A DNA stretch of 64,000 bases. Origin: Rhizophlyctis rosea (lineage: Eukaryota > Chytridiomycota > Chytridiomycetes > Rhizophlyctidales > Rhizophlyctidaceae). The translations under genes were made by a program, and so were the position numbers. The notes under the pieces were generated by a model, which had not been told where the DNA came from, did no database searches, and saw only the letters and a program-made list of their open reading frames with translations. This document shows positions 48,128 to 60,000 of the stretch, piece after piece. Numbering within the stretch: the first letter of the stretch is position 1; each line of letters starts with the position of its first letter. The stretch covers positions 12,399-76,398 of the forward strand of contig JADGJC010000171.1 of the NCBI GenBank assembly GCA_027596075.1. Direction: 5' to 3'.

Positions 48128-49308
48128 ATGACCCGCCCAACATTCATCAACACGGCAACAACCTCCAATGATTGCTCAGTGTACGGATTTTTCGAAAAAG
48201 TTACATCCACTTGGCAATACATCGTTGCCGATCCAGGTCAGTAAGCCCTATCATCTTCGCTTGTACGGTCGAAACGTACATTCTAAACATAATTACTGAT
48301 ACTTCGTATCCCTTCCAATGCAGCAACACGCGAAGCCTTCATCATCGATTCCGTTTTAGACTATGACCCCATTCCATCAAAAATCGCCACAACAACAGCC
48401 GATGGGCTTTTGGACTTCATCAAAGAAGAAAACCTCAAAATCACCCGTATATTGGAGACACATGCCCATGCGGTATGGATTGGTTCGCGAAACCCCAACC
48501 CCATTCCATGATCTTCATGGTTTTTCCCAATCAGGATCACCTCACAGCTGCACAATACCTCAAACGCCGCCTAGGCGGATCTGTCCCGGTAGGCATCGGC
48601 AAGCGCATCACGGATGTTCAGAAAACCTTCAAAGCAATATACGGACTCCACCCATTCCTCGCTGACGGGCACCAATTCGACACGCTCTTTGAGGACGGCC
48701 AAGAGCTTGGACTGGGTGGTATTCAATCTCACGTGTTGCATCTGCCTGGTCATACACCGGATCATGTGGGGTATTTGATTGGGGAGTCGGTGTTTACGGG
48801 TGATTCGATCTTCATGGTAAGGGGTTGGGTAACATCATTAAGTCTTGTATCAGGCTCCTGCCATCTTGCATGACATAGCCTTCGCTACGCTGTGAACTGC
48901 TCATTCTGACGATCATCGTTGTAGCCCGATGTAGGATCCGCCCGAGCAGACTTCCCCGGCGGATCAGCGACAGACCTATTCACAAGCGCCTCCCGCTTAC
49001 TATCCCTACCTCCCCACTATCGTCTGTATGTAGGACATGACTACCCACCAACAGAGCGAACCCAGGAAGCCGGCTATTCCACCGTAGCTGAACAACGAGA
49101 GATGAATAAACATCTCAAGCAGGGCACTGGCCAGGCGGAGTTCATCAAATGGAGGGCGGAGAGGGATGCGACATTGGGCAGTCCACGGTTGCTGCATGCG
49201 TCACTGCAGGTGAATTTGCGGGCAGGGAATTTGCCGGAAGCTGATGGGGAAGGAGGGGGAATCTTCTTCAAGATACCTGTCAATGTTCCGTCCGGGTTTT
49301 TGAAGTAA
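48128..49308 (+). CDS. metallo-beta-lactamase-fold persulfide dioxygenase-like enzyme
   Basis: Four exons (48128-48236, 48324-48472, 48535-48816, 48925-49308) give 307 residues. Metal ligands are complete: THAHADH (82-88, interrupted by intron 2), GHTPDH (about 158-163), the Asp in FTGDSIF, and YVGHDY (His 218). The PDVGSARADFPGG block and the C-terminal RDATL..LLHASLQVNLRAGNLP..FFKIPVN segment match ETHE1/BLH-type persulfide dioxygenases (glutathione persulfide to sulfite) better than glyoxalase II. The expected cofactor is a single mononuclear iron. The C-terminal extension points to the bacterial BLH-like branch. The short N-terminus shows no strong mitochondrial presequence. Confidence 0.85.
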
Positions 49309-50034
49309 TGCATGTAACTGTCGTCACTTCAATTTGATATACACTTCTTCTGGTCCATATATGATCGTAGAGGTGAAGCTGTCTAGCACGACAGCGTGTG
49401 CCTGTTTGGGCGCTGTTGAAAGGGAAGCGCAGAGCGGCAAAAACAAAGGGAAGGGGGAAAGGGGAAAAGGGGAAGGATGAGGGAGGGGGTTCCCCCAAAA
49501 ACACGAGGGTCCATGACAGAAGCACTGTCCGATACAGAAACTGGCCACTCTCTGCTACTATTCGAGTCTGACCGCATGTGGTGACGTTTTTAACATCAAT
49601 CACCGAATTCCAAACGAGGAATTGATTGCAAAGTCATACTGGGTAAGTGGAAGAGCGCCAATTTTAGTGGCACTGCAGCGAAATGGCTCGAGTTGCAATT
49701 GTTGATGACGGAGTTGATAAAGATTATGGTGCCAGTTTGGGGATTTTATGCTGCGGCTGTGATATGATGGGTGAGGTGGATATCACCGGAGTGCTGGGGT
49801 CGGGAGAGAGGATGGTGGGAGCGACAATGGTGGCGTTGGAGCCGCTCAAAATGGGATTGGATGCGGTGAACCTGGTGGTAACCACATCGGCGTTTCGGGC
49901 TGCCGTGACGCCAGGAGCTTCCGGCCCGACGACGTTGGCTCTGAAGACTAGATGGTGGGTGGGAGAAGAACGGCGATGGTAGGCACCACAGTTGCGAGAG
50001 GTTCGGACGGAGTAGCAATGGAAGTAATGGAGAG
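49309..50034. other. intergenic or unresolved
   Basis: This is the 3' flank of the metallo-hydrolase. Opposed open frames at 49683-49982 (+) and 49724-50053 (-) overlap and neither has a recognisable domain. At most one is real. Confidence 0.35.
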
Positions 50035-50580
50035 TCAAGTCAGGGGAGGACAAGAAATAGTGGGGTCGGAGGTGGATGGCTCGGAAATCGTTGGGAGGTC
50101 AACCATAGGCAAACTCCCATCGCCATAACCTACAATCATCGCCTTAGCTGTCCCTCCGATGATACCAACAAACACGAATGCAAACGCCATCGTTGTCAAC
50201 ACGCCCGAATGACATCCTTCTCCCCGCCATACTCCACCCGCACGTGCGTGCTCACAAGTGCCTGCGTCAAACTGGCAAGTGGGCAGCTGAGAGTGTAGAT
50301 TTCCTCCCATTTCCCGCCCTCGGCCTTTGAGGGCAATATGCTTGTGCTTCCAGCTGGATCCCGCGCGTTCAGGCGGAACCGGTAGACGTCAACGTTGTAG
50401 CGGCCTGTGGCAGTGAAGAGGTGGATTAGGGGCGGTGTCGTTGGATAAGTGTCTTTCATGATGAGTTTTCCAATGAGGGATTGATGGACGAGGACCCCGT
50501 CATTGGGAATGAGGACGAAATAGAAGAGAGAGAGAGCGAATTGTTGGGGTCTGGGTGGATCAGAGTCCTGCGGGAGTGGA
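50035..50580 (-). CDS. fragmentary gene model, possible membrane protein
   Basis: Unrecognised. A coding-like exon starts after CCCGCAG near 50580 and reads FALSLFYFVLIPNDGVLVHQ..GRYNVDVYRFRLNARDP to CPLASLTQAL near 50240. There a GTGAGC donor occurs. A second open segment to 50035 contains a hydrophobic helix (MAFAFVFVGIIGGTAKAMIV), but the frames could not be joined unambiguously. The upstream start is missing. The neighbouring minus-strand genes are also membrane or coiled-coil proteins of unknown function. Confidence 0.3.
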
Positions 50581-51534
50581 AGTCCTTATTCACATCCTGG
50601 ACCCCCGCAACGACGCGCTTGTAGATTTGCAAGAGCATAAGGGATAACTACTATCACTTTCCCTGCAAGTGAGTGAAGGACCGTTATCTCTGGATATGAC
50701 ATGACATGGAGGAAGGTGCTTGAGCAGACGCTCTTGTATGGATTTGAATGAATCAACCCACCGGCCGTGGTGACCAGACTTTAACGTACTTCTAGTGCAC
50801 CCTTACTTGCTTCATGGCGTTGCTTAAGCGGACCTCACGGGCCCATTGACTCGATTGCGTCCATGCACACTGTCGCGGGCGTGAGAAAGTATGACATAAG
50901 AAGCGGGGGGAGGGCTGGACGCTGTTGGACCACCGCAGCCACAATGTTCTCATGTGCATGCAAAAATGATGCATAGGAAGCCATTTGCATCCCATGTAAG
51001 TCATATCCAAGGATGCGGTGGGTATACTGGGTGTGGAGACTGATCCCTGATGAACGTCTGGAGGTCTCCACATAGTGCGATTGGAACTTTCTCATCTTCT
51101 GATCTTTCGTGCCCGTCAGATATTGGACATGAATGTGTTTCAACAACACTTCATGCAATCGCTTGCAAAAGCTCATGTACGATCGTCAACTTGTAAGGAT
51201 GATCTCGTCTGAAAAGCATATCGGTGATTGCTTCAACTGGCTATTGCCGCAGGAGAGAATCATCATGGAAGATCTGCGACACCTTTACAGGCAATCTATT
51301 GCACACGTTTGGCGTAGGTCTCTCAAATTGCAACAGCGCAAGTTTTTATTTGCATGGACCACAAAGCCTCATATGCTAATTGAAACTCTTCAATGCACAA
51401 ATGAATATGAACAATATGATTCTCTCCCATCGTCAGTCTCTATGCCTGATGCAAAATCCCTTCAGCGTCATCCTCTACCTCAACCACCCTCCTCCATCCA
51501 CCCTTGATATGGACGCACCTTCACGCAAACCAAG

Positions 51535-52584
51535 TCACTTCTGTACAACCATGATAAAATGATCACGAACAGACCACGACATCCTCATTGCCCCACAATT
51601 AATCTCCATGGCCAACCTCACCGCTTCTCCCGCCTCCAACCCAACCATCAATTTCATAGTCGGCCGGAGTCTACGTTCAAACTTAGACTCGACCCTCCTC
51701 GTACTGTTGTTGACCAGTTCCTCAACGCCAGATTTGTCGATTATATAGAGTAGGGTTGAGGCGACGTAATGCACGGGCTGGACCGAAAAAGGAGTTTCAA
51801 AACAGACACCAGCTTCGAGGAGGTAGGACCGCTTTTCGGTGCCGACCAGGGTACAAGTTTCCGGATTGAAATGCCCAATGGTATCGATGAATCGATGGAG
51901 GGTGGGGAATGGTGTTTCTCCTTGAGCAGGTAGCCGTGCGATGGGATTCAAGACTTGGTAGAAAAGGACCGCTGGTGCATGGTTGGAGCGTGTCACTACT
52001 CAATGAAAGCATCAACGATTGATGATGCTCACTTACATGACCCACATTTCTCATAGGTTTTGACATCCTGCAACCGACGTTCGGCCTGGAGCTCATTCAG
52101 ATTGCTCTCCATACTGTAGAACTCAGTCTCCAAGACAATCCACGTCCAACCACTCCCTCGCATGAGTATCATCAACCCGTCAAGAACGCGTTCTGCAGTC
52201 CCTGACACCCTATCTAGTACTCCCACCCACCCCTTCGACCGTGCATGCCAACTTATCCACATATCCCCTCACTATGTCGACCGTCCATTCAAATGCGCGC
52301 AGAAGATCCTCAGTACTTTTGTCAACTTGCTGCAGGACTTGTCCAGTACTTTGATCGAGTTGCTGCAAGACATCCTTGGTGCTCTTGTTTACTTGCTGCA
52401 AGACATCCTCGGTGCTCTTGTGAACCTGTTGGATAGCCTCTCCGATGCGATTGTCAACTAGAGAGGTCGCTTCCTTTGCCCGGACTTTCGCGGCAGTGAC
52501 TGCTCGATTTGCAGTGTTGTTGAACCTGTTTCCCACGGTCAAGGCTCCCAAGCCCAGAATCCCGCCAACAATTAGGGTCGCCAT
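51535..52584 (-). CDS. unrecognised membrane-anchored coiled-coil protein
   Basis: The N-terminus has a glycine-rich hydrophobic helix (LIVGGILGLGALTVG, residues 4-18), then an amphipathic region with four 11-residue repeats of the VxKSTxDVLQQ type. A middle exon (about 52030-52200) reads AERVLDG..WTWIVLETEFYSMESNLNELQAERRL. A last exon (51535-51985) is joined through GTAAGT..GTAG in consistent phase and reads TRSNHAPAVLFYQVLNPIARL to the stop. The first intron is ambiguous: either an improbably short one near 52205-52230 or a 115-bp one that removes the end of the repeat array. No family was recognised. The organisation suggests an anchored, oligomeric protein. Confidence 0.5.
52312..52445 (-). 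repeat. 33-bp tandem repeat coding a hendecad coiled coil
   Basis: Four imperfect 33-bp units encode VHKSTEDVLQQ / VNKSTKDVLQQ / LDQSTGQVLQQ / VDKSTEDLLRA. The 11-residue periodicity is that of right-handed coiled coils or LEA/apolipoprotein-like amphipathic helices. Confidence 0.85.
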
Positions 52585-53369
52585 TCTTATAAAGAGAGGC
52601 TTAAGGCGAGGTTCATTAGATGCAGTTGCCCTATCGCCTAACAGTTGAAATTTGCAAATTGGGCTTACAAATTGATGTCAAGGGGTTGTTGTCGACGTGC
52701 CCAGATACGGTTGGCAATATGCGACCCAGGGAGAGGAGTGTATAAATGGCGAAGCAGTCAACGTCGTCTCGAATTGTTTGTAGGAGCGTGGATTGGTGCG
52801 CTGGCAGGTTGAAGCTCATCTGTGGGCTGTCACCCTGCTTTGCTGCTGTCAAAAGTCTGTGCATCCTCGTCCCACACTTCGCAGAAACTCGCGAAAGTGC
52901 CGGTTTGACAGCTAGTGAGGAAGCCAAGTCGTCCTTTCTCCATTCCTCCAATCACTCTTCCAATGATGGTTCATCCCGGCATTCCCGCTGCCGCTCAGAG
53001 TGTTGAGCACGTAATAACGCGTGGTCTTCAATGATTCCTTACATTACTGCTTAGGTAGTTTGCTTTTAGGAATCGTTCTGGGACATGTCACCATCTGGGT
53101 ACTGCCAGCAAAACACGGTTTTGGAGGAAATTGCAAAGCTCACAATGAGCCCTTTTTGGGTAAATTGGATTTGTCTAAACGAGTTAACTGGTCCGTTCTT
53201 TTGGACATTCTTGAGGCTATTTTTGCCACCCAGGGGCCAGGCTGCCATGCCCAGCACACTATCTTATTCTACCAAATTCCTCACAATCTTCAGACTCATC
53301 ACCCTCATCGCCAACGTCGAACTTCACACCCATCGTCTGCAACAGCCACAGTCAACACCAGACCAAGCA

Positions 53370-54734
53370 ATGCTCTCAACACCCCTCTCCACTCCCTCCT
53401 CTCCCCTCTCCCCAGTCTCAACCCAAGCAACAGAAACCGACACCCATCCCAACTCCCCTATATTCCCCTCCGGCCCTTCAACAAGAACCAACACCGCGCC
53501 ACAAACCCCGTCACGAACAGATGCCACATCAACAGCCAGTCCCACTCCAGACTTAACGATAACGCCGCAAACCGCAGACGGAGTGTTGCATCCTTTGGCG
53601 GAACGCGTGATTCGGTGGGAGGAATTGAGGGATTACTATGAGGGGCAGATGAGGCTTTGGAGGGGTGAGGTTGAGCGGAGTGAGTTGTTGACTACCCGTC
53701 CGTCAACGTGCTATTTGAGCTGATGAAGATGTATTTGACCAGGAAAAGCAAACCACGCAGCCGCACCCACAGAAACGCCGGACCCAGACCAAGAAGAACA
53801 AAATCTCCGCAACCGAATAGCAGAACTCAGAAAAACACTAAACACCATCACATCCCAAAAAATCGTGAACCAAGCCCTCGTCGACCGGTAATGCACTTCT
53901 CCTTTCCTAGTTTCAAAATCCCCACAACTAAATACCAGATCCTAGTCTCCACGCCCACTACATCATCCGGACCACCGTCACATCCCCGTCCATATCCCCA
54001 ACACCACTCTCACAATCTCCCTCGCCAACGCCTCCCGCAGCCGAAGCGCCAACGACTAACTTCCGCAACCTCCTCCGCCAACGCGACGCCTATGCTACCG
54101 AATACCTCCGTCTCACGAGCCAACAAAGCGCGCTTGAGCATGAGCTGCATCAGTTGAAGATGGTGAATGCGAGTGAGTATCTTTTCCATATAGTCTTCTA
54201 TATCATTGTATTCGCCAAAGCAACCCAAAAGGTCCATTATACTATCTGGGTTGTATCAATTCTAATGGCATCTTTAACGACCACACAGAGCTGGAACAGC
54301 AAAAATCCGACTCCGGCAAAGTCACAAACCCCCACCCAACTCTATCCCAACAAACCGAATACGAACAAAACGTCGCGGCGTTACATATGCTTCGAGCGAA
54401 ACGAATCACGGCTTCCAATGTCTTCATGGTAAGCTCCCCCCTTTCCTTCCCACCACCACTAAACTCCCTGACCTCACTCTACCAACAGCACCTCCTCCTA
54501 GACTCCGACCAAGACTGGGCACGACACCCAAAGCGCCGCGAACTGCTGGAGGAATCGGAGGGGGTGTGGATTGACGATGTGTGGGAGGAAGTTACGGCTC
54601 ATCCGGCGTTTGGGAAGCGGGGTGGTGGTGGTGGGGAGGAGGGGTCGGTGGATGTGGTGATGGGGGACGGGTATGGTGGTGGTGGGAGTGGTGGTGGAGG
54701 AGCCGAGGTGGATTTGATGGATGTGGGAGAGTGA
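53370..54734 (+). CDS. CENP-H-like kinetochore protein
   Basis: Five exons (53370-53679, 53743-53887, 53946-54172, 54289-54428, 54489-54734) sum to 355 codons plus stop with matching phases. The N-terminus is Ser/Thr/Pro-rich. The middle is coiled coil (LRNRIAELRKTLNTITSQKI, then LTSQQSALEHELHQLKMVNA). The C-terminal block VAALHMLRAKRITASNVFMH-LLLDSDQDWARHPKRRELL resembles the CENP-H (Fta3/Mcm16) signature, in which a helix ends in a S-x-x-DWA-x-x-P-x-L-R-x-L motif. CENP-H is part of the inner-kinetochore CCAN complex. The tail is acidic and Gly-rich. The assignment rests on this block and the architecture, so it is probable, not certain; another coiled-coil nuclear protein is the alternative. 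Confidence 0.55.
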
Positions 54735-55606
54735 TGTTGGTCCCAATAGGACGTAACAACTTACTGCATACCCAACCCTCTGTACATACTGCCAAGACAA
54801 AATCGCAAAAAGACAGCACCAAATATGAAGACACACACGGAAAAAAAAACCCCGTTCCCTCCCATCAAAATCATATTCACAGTGTTGAAAACGGAAGCAA
54901 ATACTATGAACAAAAAAAATATTATATCAACTGGCGCCTTTCACCGCCAACAGTGACCAATGAAACGGGCACAAGGACGCCCGGAAACATGGCCCCGCAT
55001 AATTTGCCCCTACTATTACTCTCATTCATCAATCAGAGGGAAATTACACCAAAAAAAAAATCTACATGATGCGAGGATGGATCGACGGCCGCGAGTATCC
55101 GGCGTAGGAAAGGCCTGGCCGACCATGCTGATTGTCCCGGGCCGAGCTATCTAACATATATGTTAACGCGCGGGGTATGCGTTTTTATCATCCAGGTCGT
55201 TCGATGATTTCGCCTATTAGGTGTTCGGGGTTTTATATGTGATTGGCGATAGGATAGGATGTTACGGTGGGGGAGGTTGTTGTGGTGGTGGGCTCCATAG
55301 TCCTTCCTTTTTCCATCCGTGGATCTGTTGCAGGGTGAATATGAGATTGGTTAGCTTTTCGTCATGGACAAAGCAGAGCGAGTTTGACTCATAGGTGGAT
55401 GTAAAAAACAATCCCGTTCGCCATGGATGGAATTTGGTCTTCTCCCTGCATCCCGCCCATTCTGCTCCCAGATGCTCTGCACCCTTTTGACGAATCGTGC
55501 CTTCCCATTCAGCTCTGATGATATCGCCAACGGTCCTATGTTCCATCAACGGTCACCTCCGGCACGATCACCTTCCGTGGGAAATCCACCAACAGCAGCC
55601 ATCCAT
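54735..55606. other. intergenic, 3' flanks of convergent genes
   Basis: It lies between the CENP-H-like (+) and Gag1-like (-) genes. Several short A-runs occur at 54840-54850, 54916-54922 and 55050-55060. No gene was recognised. Confidence 0.45.
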
Positions 55607-56173
55607 CTACCACCAAGGCAACCCCCGTTTGAAATCCACCGACCAACAACGGCCATTCTTCCACCCCACCAAAGCACCTCCAAACCCATCCACCCCACAG
55701 ATACAGTGCGCTTTGCGCACTTCCACGAGCTGCCCTCGCAATGCCCGCACTGTCGCTGACATAATTTCCCTCCACCAACACTGATAGCCAGCTTCGCTCG
55801 CCCTCGCCAGCAATCCGTCCGCTGTCACTCTCAAAATACTCACCAAAATAGTCGTCACAAAGCCCAGTGGCACGGGCTTCGTAAATCGTCTTCCATTGAC
55901 GAGACTGCCATATATTGAATCAAAATGACAGGTATCGACGTCGGATAGGGAAGGATTTGTGCGTAGACAGTCTGAAGCTGCTGAAGCTGGGTCATAAGGT
56001 ATATGGTTTTTAGTCCATTGTTGGCGTCGGGCGTTCCAGTTGTTTATGCCTGGTGGGGGTTCGGGGGGTGGGGAGGAGGAGGATGAGGGGGATGTTGAGG
56101 GTTGTTGTTGGTGGGGCGGTGCGGAGGAGGCGGGGGAGGAGGGGTCGGTGGGCTGAGGTTGGTCGGGGCTCAT
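55607..56173 (-). CDS. Gag1-like clamp (DUF4050-type) protein
   Basis: About 188 residues from the Met at 56173 (MSPDQPQPTD); the frame is open further upstream but without similarity. A Pro/Ser-rich N-terminus is followed by NNWNARRQQWTKNH, then IYGSLVNGRRFTKPVPLGFV-TTIL, the pattern of the fungal Gag1-like clamp domain, in which a W..R..W motif precedes an IY..L....L..P.PL..... segment. The usual following W-x-x-x-GL motif is altered (ADGLL). A GTGAGT at 55838 with an acceptor shortly after raises the possibility of an unannotated intron and a different C-terminus. The molecular function of the domain is poorly known. Confidence 0.5.
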   Translation of the reverse strand: MSPDQPQPTDPSSPASSAPPHQQQPSTSPSSSSSPPPEPPPGINNWNARRQQWTKNHIPYDPASAASDCLRTNPSLSDVDTCHFDSIYGSLVNGRRFTKPVPLGFVTTILVSILRVTADGLLARASEAGYQCWWREIMSATVRALRGQLVEVRKAHCICGVDGFGGALVGWKNGRCWSVDFKRGLPWW

Positions 56174-57002
56174 GGTCGGTGGTGAAAGGGAGGTTGAGGA
56201 ATGGTGAGGTGGTGGTGGTGCACGGCGAGTATTGACAAGAGTGCGATAGCAACGAAACGACCGTTGCAGGCTACAGGTAGCCACGGGATGGAAGGAGGTG
56301 GATATGTGTTGTGCGAGCAGTTTGACGGGAAGTGTGCGGGTGGGAAGTCTGAGCGTGGGAAAAGATCGCGCAGTGCCCGTCACTTTGACAGATGTGGCTG
56401 TAAATGTACAATCTGAAGAATATTGACCTGCTGTAGCAACATACGTCACAGTCAGTATGAATATCTTCCAGTGGGTGCAGTTCCGAGCTCTCACCTCTAC
56501 TCAATACTCTATTACCGATACCCTCATTGCAACATGAAGGTGGGAATAGTGAGGAAGAAACAAGGACGCTTGCCAACAATGATGAGCGCACACACCATGC
56601 ACCAAGCAACGCAAGTGCATCATGGTCCACGCCGATCAAGCGGCTTTGCGGTGGCCCACCAGCAAAACCAATGGGATGGGTTTTTGAGCACGGGATCGGA
56701 TCGGCATTGGATGGCGCTCATTGGCGGGGATAGAATGGAGAATAGACATCATGTGATTATAGCCACGTGGAACTTAGTGCTAAGCACTCTACACATATTT
56801 GGGTATAATGAGTGGCAAAGGGCTGGTGGCCATCTCGACGCCACTTACAAGCCCCGCTCGTTATTTTTGGACACACACTTCCACTCACACCACTTTTCGC
56901 CAACTGTGGTGAGTGAAGGGTGAAAACGGGTAGCCCTCGAACAGGTCATCCTCATTAAACCGCCATACACACAACAACAACAACCCATAACACTCAGCAA
57001 CA
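56174..57002. promoter_or_regulatory. shared upstream region of Gag1-like gene and Pol5
   Basis: Divergent promoter region of about 830 bp, with ACA-rich sequence just before the Pol5 start. No specific binding site could be assigned. Confidence 0.35.
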
Positions 57003-60000
57003 ATGGCCTCCGACCTTATGTCCCTTTACTGGGACCTGGCCTCCTACGACCAAAAAGCACGCTCAAAGGCAGCAGAAACACTCACTACCGCACTCGTAAA
57101 CTTTCAAACGGCACACACTCCTACCCTTCCCACGCTCATTAAAACCGAAGAAGACTTGAACAAAGCATGTCCCCCGGACGTCGTATATGCGCTAAAGCGT
57201 TTGTTGAGGGGTCTCTCGTCAAATAGGCAGGGCGCGAGGCAAGGGTTTTCGGTCATGTTGACTGAGGTGCGATGCTTGTGAACTCCGGGCAGGAAACACG
57301 TGGGAAATACTAATACGTTTACTTTACTTGCAGCTCCTACGACAACTATCATTCGTGCCCGTATCTCTTGTATTGTCCATGCTATGGAAACTTACCGATA
57401 CCGCCGGTGCAAAGGGACAGGTGGGTGGTTTATGGTGTGTGGGGGCTGTGTTGAGCGCGGAGCGCACAGTTTGGATGTGAGCGACAGCGAACGGATCGCG
57501 AGCGAAGCCCGCTTTTTACGCAGAATGTGGCCAGCCCAGCTGGCTATTGGTGCGCGGAGCGCACATTGTGGCGCCAAGCGCCTCTATGTGAGCGGCAGCG
57601 AACGGATCATGAGCGTAGCTCGTACATGTGCGCGAAGCGCACCGTACTGCACGTTGACACCCGACACAAATGTGACAACATGCTTACACAACACAAAACA
57701 CAACAGGAGGAACGCCAAATCCAGTTCGGACGCATTTTCGGACTCATGTGCATAGCTCAATCCGGCGCACTCAAAAGATCGCACACCACAGCAAACGACA
57801 TTAGCGAAATGACAGAACATTTGTTGAAATCCGCTAATTCAAAGGCGTACTTTGGAGAGATCGCGTATCGGGTTTTGGTTGTGATGTTGGAGGAGGTGTG
57901 TTATTTGCGTCGTCCATTCGCATTATGGAGTGATATACACAGTCGGAATTGATTCCTAACACCACGAACAGCTTGCAAATACGCACTTGGCAGGCGAGCC
58001 CGTTCAACAATTGATTCAGACGGTCCTCAAAGACGATGTGACAACACCCGAAGGCCTATGGTTTGCCATTGTTGCACAACAAAACTTCAAATCCGCCGTA
58101 GACTGGGAAACCGTACTGCCCACATGGCATAACGGAAAGGTGCTGCATCCGAAAAACCGCGGGAAGTTGATAGAAGTGCTGCAGGTAAGGGCTTTCGAGG
58201 CCCCTTGCATCATAATGAAATTATATATTGACGGCTTGGATAGGATGCATGCTCTACGAATCCCCGCCTGCATTCAGTTTGGGACCCGATTTTCAATGCA
58301 GTCTTAGCACACAAGAAGAAAACCATCACATTACATGACTTGTGGGGTGGACTGGATGGTAAGTCTCAAACATATCAATCGGAGGAGGAAGAAGTTCCCT
58401 CCCCTTCAGATAATCCCATACCAAAATTTCATCACCACAGAGCTTCTCTTTGTCTCCACTCACGAACGCAAATTCATGGGTTTCCTCCTCTTTCAAAAAC
58501 TTCTCCCTCTTGCTTCCATTGATGACTTCCCCTTCCTTTTCACCGCGCACTTCCTCCGCTGCTTGATGAACAACCTCGCAACGAAGAACAACTATCTTAC
58601 CAAGGTCGCGACGCAAACGGTAAGAATGCAGCACATCGACTTTTTTTTCTGTTTCCCTTCAGTTAGCCCCACACTTGAGAGTGCGTTCTAATTATCTATC
58701 GTTGACGGCAGGCAAAAACACTTTGCGAAACCGCCTCCAAAAAAGAAGGCGCGGCCCTCCCCCTCGTCCTCCGCCTACAGGGAAAAGGCGGCTACAAAGA
58801 ATTTGACAAAATGAGCAAAACCAAAACCGTCGAGTCCATCCTCAGCAACCTCAAAGTCGAGGAGGTGCAGACGTACGTGGAATACCTCCAACGCGTGTAC
58901 CTGCAAGGCGGGGAAGCCGGTGAAGTGGACGGCAACAGTGACGAGGCGGTCGAGAACGACAAGGGGTCTAACCAAGGCTGGGTCCGCATGGTCCGCACTT
59001 GGGCGTTGGAGCAAATGGCGATGTTAGTCCGGACGGGCAACGTCCCTAAAGCCGAGGGATGGGTCAAGGACGCCGTCCATTTCGTTACAGTTCAAGCCTT
59101 CTTCCACGTCCATAAAGACGATGGCGGAGTATTGAAAGTTCCCGCCATCCCAATCTCCAACGCCGTCCGGGAATATGCTAAGGAGAAGTTTTTCAGCTTG
59201 TTGGGGAATTTGTTGACGTTGGTCGTGCCTGTTGGTAAGCTTTTGAAACTCTCAAAACCTCTTATATCTCTCGTTTTGTCCCCCTTCTGACGGCTAACCC
59301 GCGTCTCCTTAGACAAAACCACAACCACAACCCCCGGCCACCTCCCGGACCAAACCCTCTGGGCAGCCCACCTCCACACCTACATCCACACCCTCCTCCA
59401 CTCCCACACGCACTGCGTCTCCCTCCTCCACCCACTAGACGACGAGTCCCTCCACGCCATCAAAACCTCTCAATCCATCCTCGCTAAAATCGACACACGG
59501 ATCCAAAAACTTTCCGGAAGCGGTGGGAAAGAGAATAAAGAGGTTTTGGCGCAGCTGAAGGCTTTCGAGTTGCTGTTTACGCATATGGTTTTGCAGGTGT
59601 ATAGTGAGCCGATGGATGCGGTTGGAGTTTTGGAGGATTTGGAGAGGTGTTTTGTGAGGGTTTTTGAGGCGGAGAAGAAGAAGGAGGGGAAGGGGAAGAA
59701 GAGGAAGGCGGAGGGAGAGGAGGGAGAGGAAGAGCCTGCACCGATTGAAGTGCTTGTTGATATTTTGATTTCGTTCCTTGTGAAGCCGAGTAATTTGTTA
59801 AGGACGTTGGCGGATGAGGTGTTTAAGGTGTTTTGTGGGGGGATGACGAAGAGGGGTTTGGATTTGATTGTTGAGGTGGGTTTTTGCATGCTATATTGGC
59901 GCGGTTCGATATGGGCCAGATATGGATACCTGGTTGGTGCTGGCAAAAGGAATTGAATTGACTGAATCGTCGTTCCCCTTTTTTCACAGGTTCTGTCCAC

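Noticed and set aside
53085..53369. N-terminal extension of the CENP-H-like gene from 53085
   Set aside because: The segment is hydrophobic and dissimilar to the Ser/Thr/Pro-rich start that follows. The Met at 53370 is a simpler start.
55817..55838. A 22-bp intron (GTGAGT..ACAG) in the Gag1-like gene
   Set aside because: Too short for spliceosomal introns of this genome, which are about 50-90 bp. The frame reads through, so the uninterrupted model was kept with a note.
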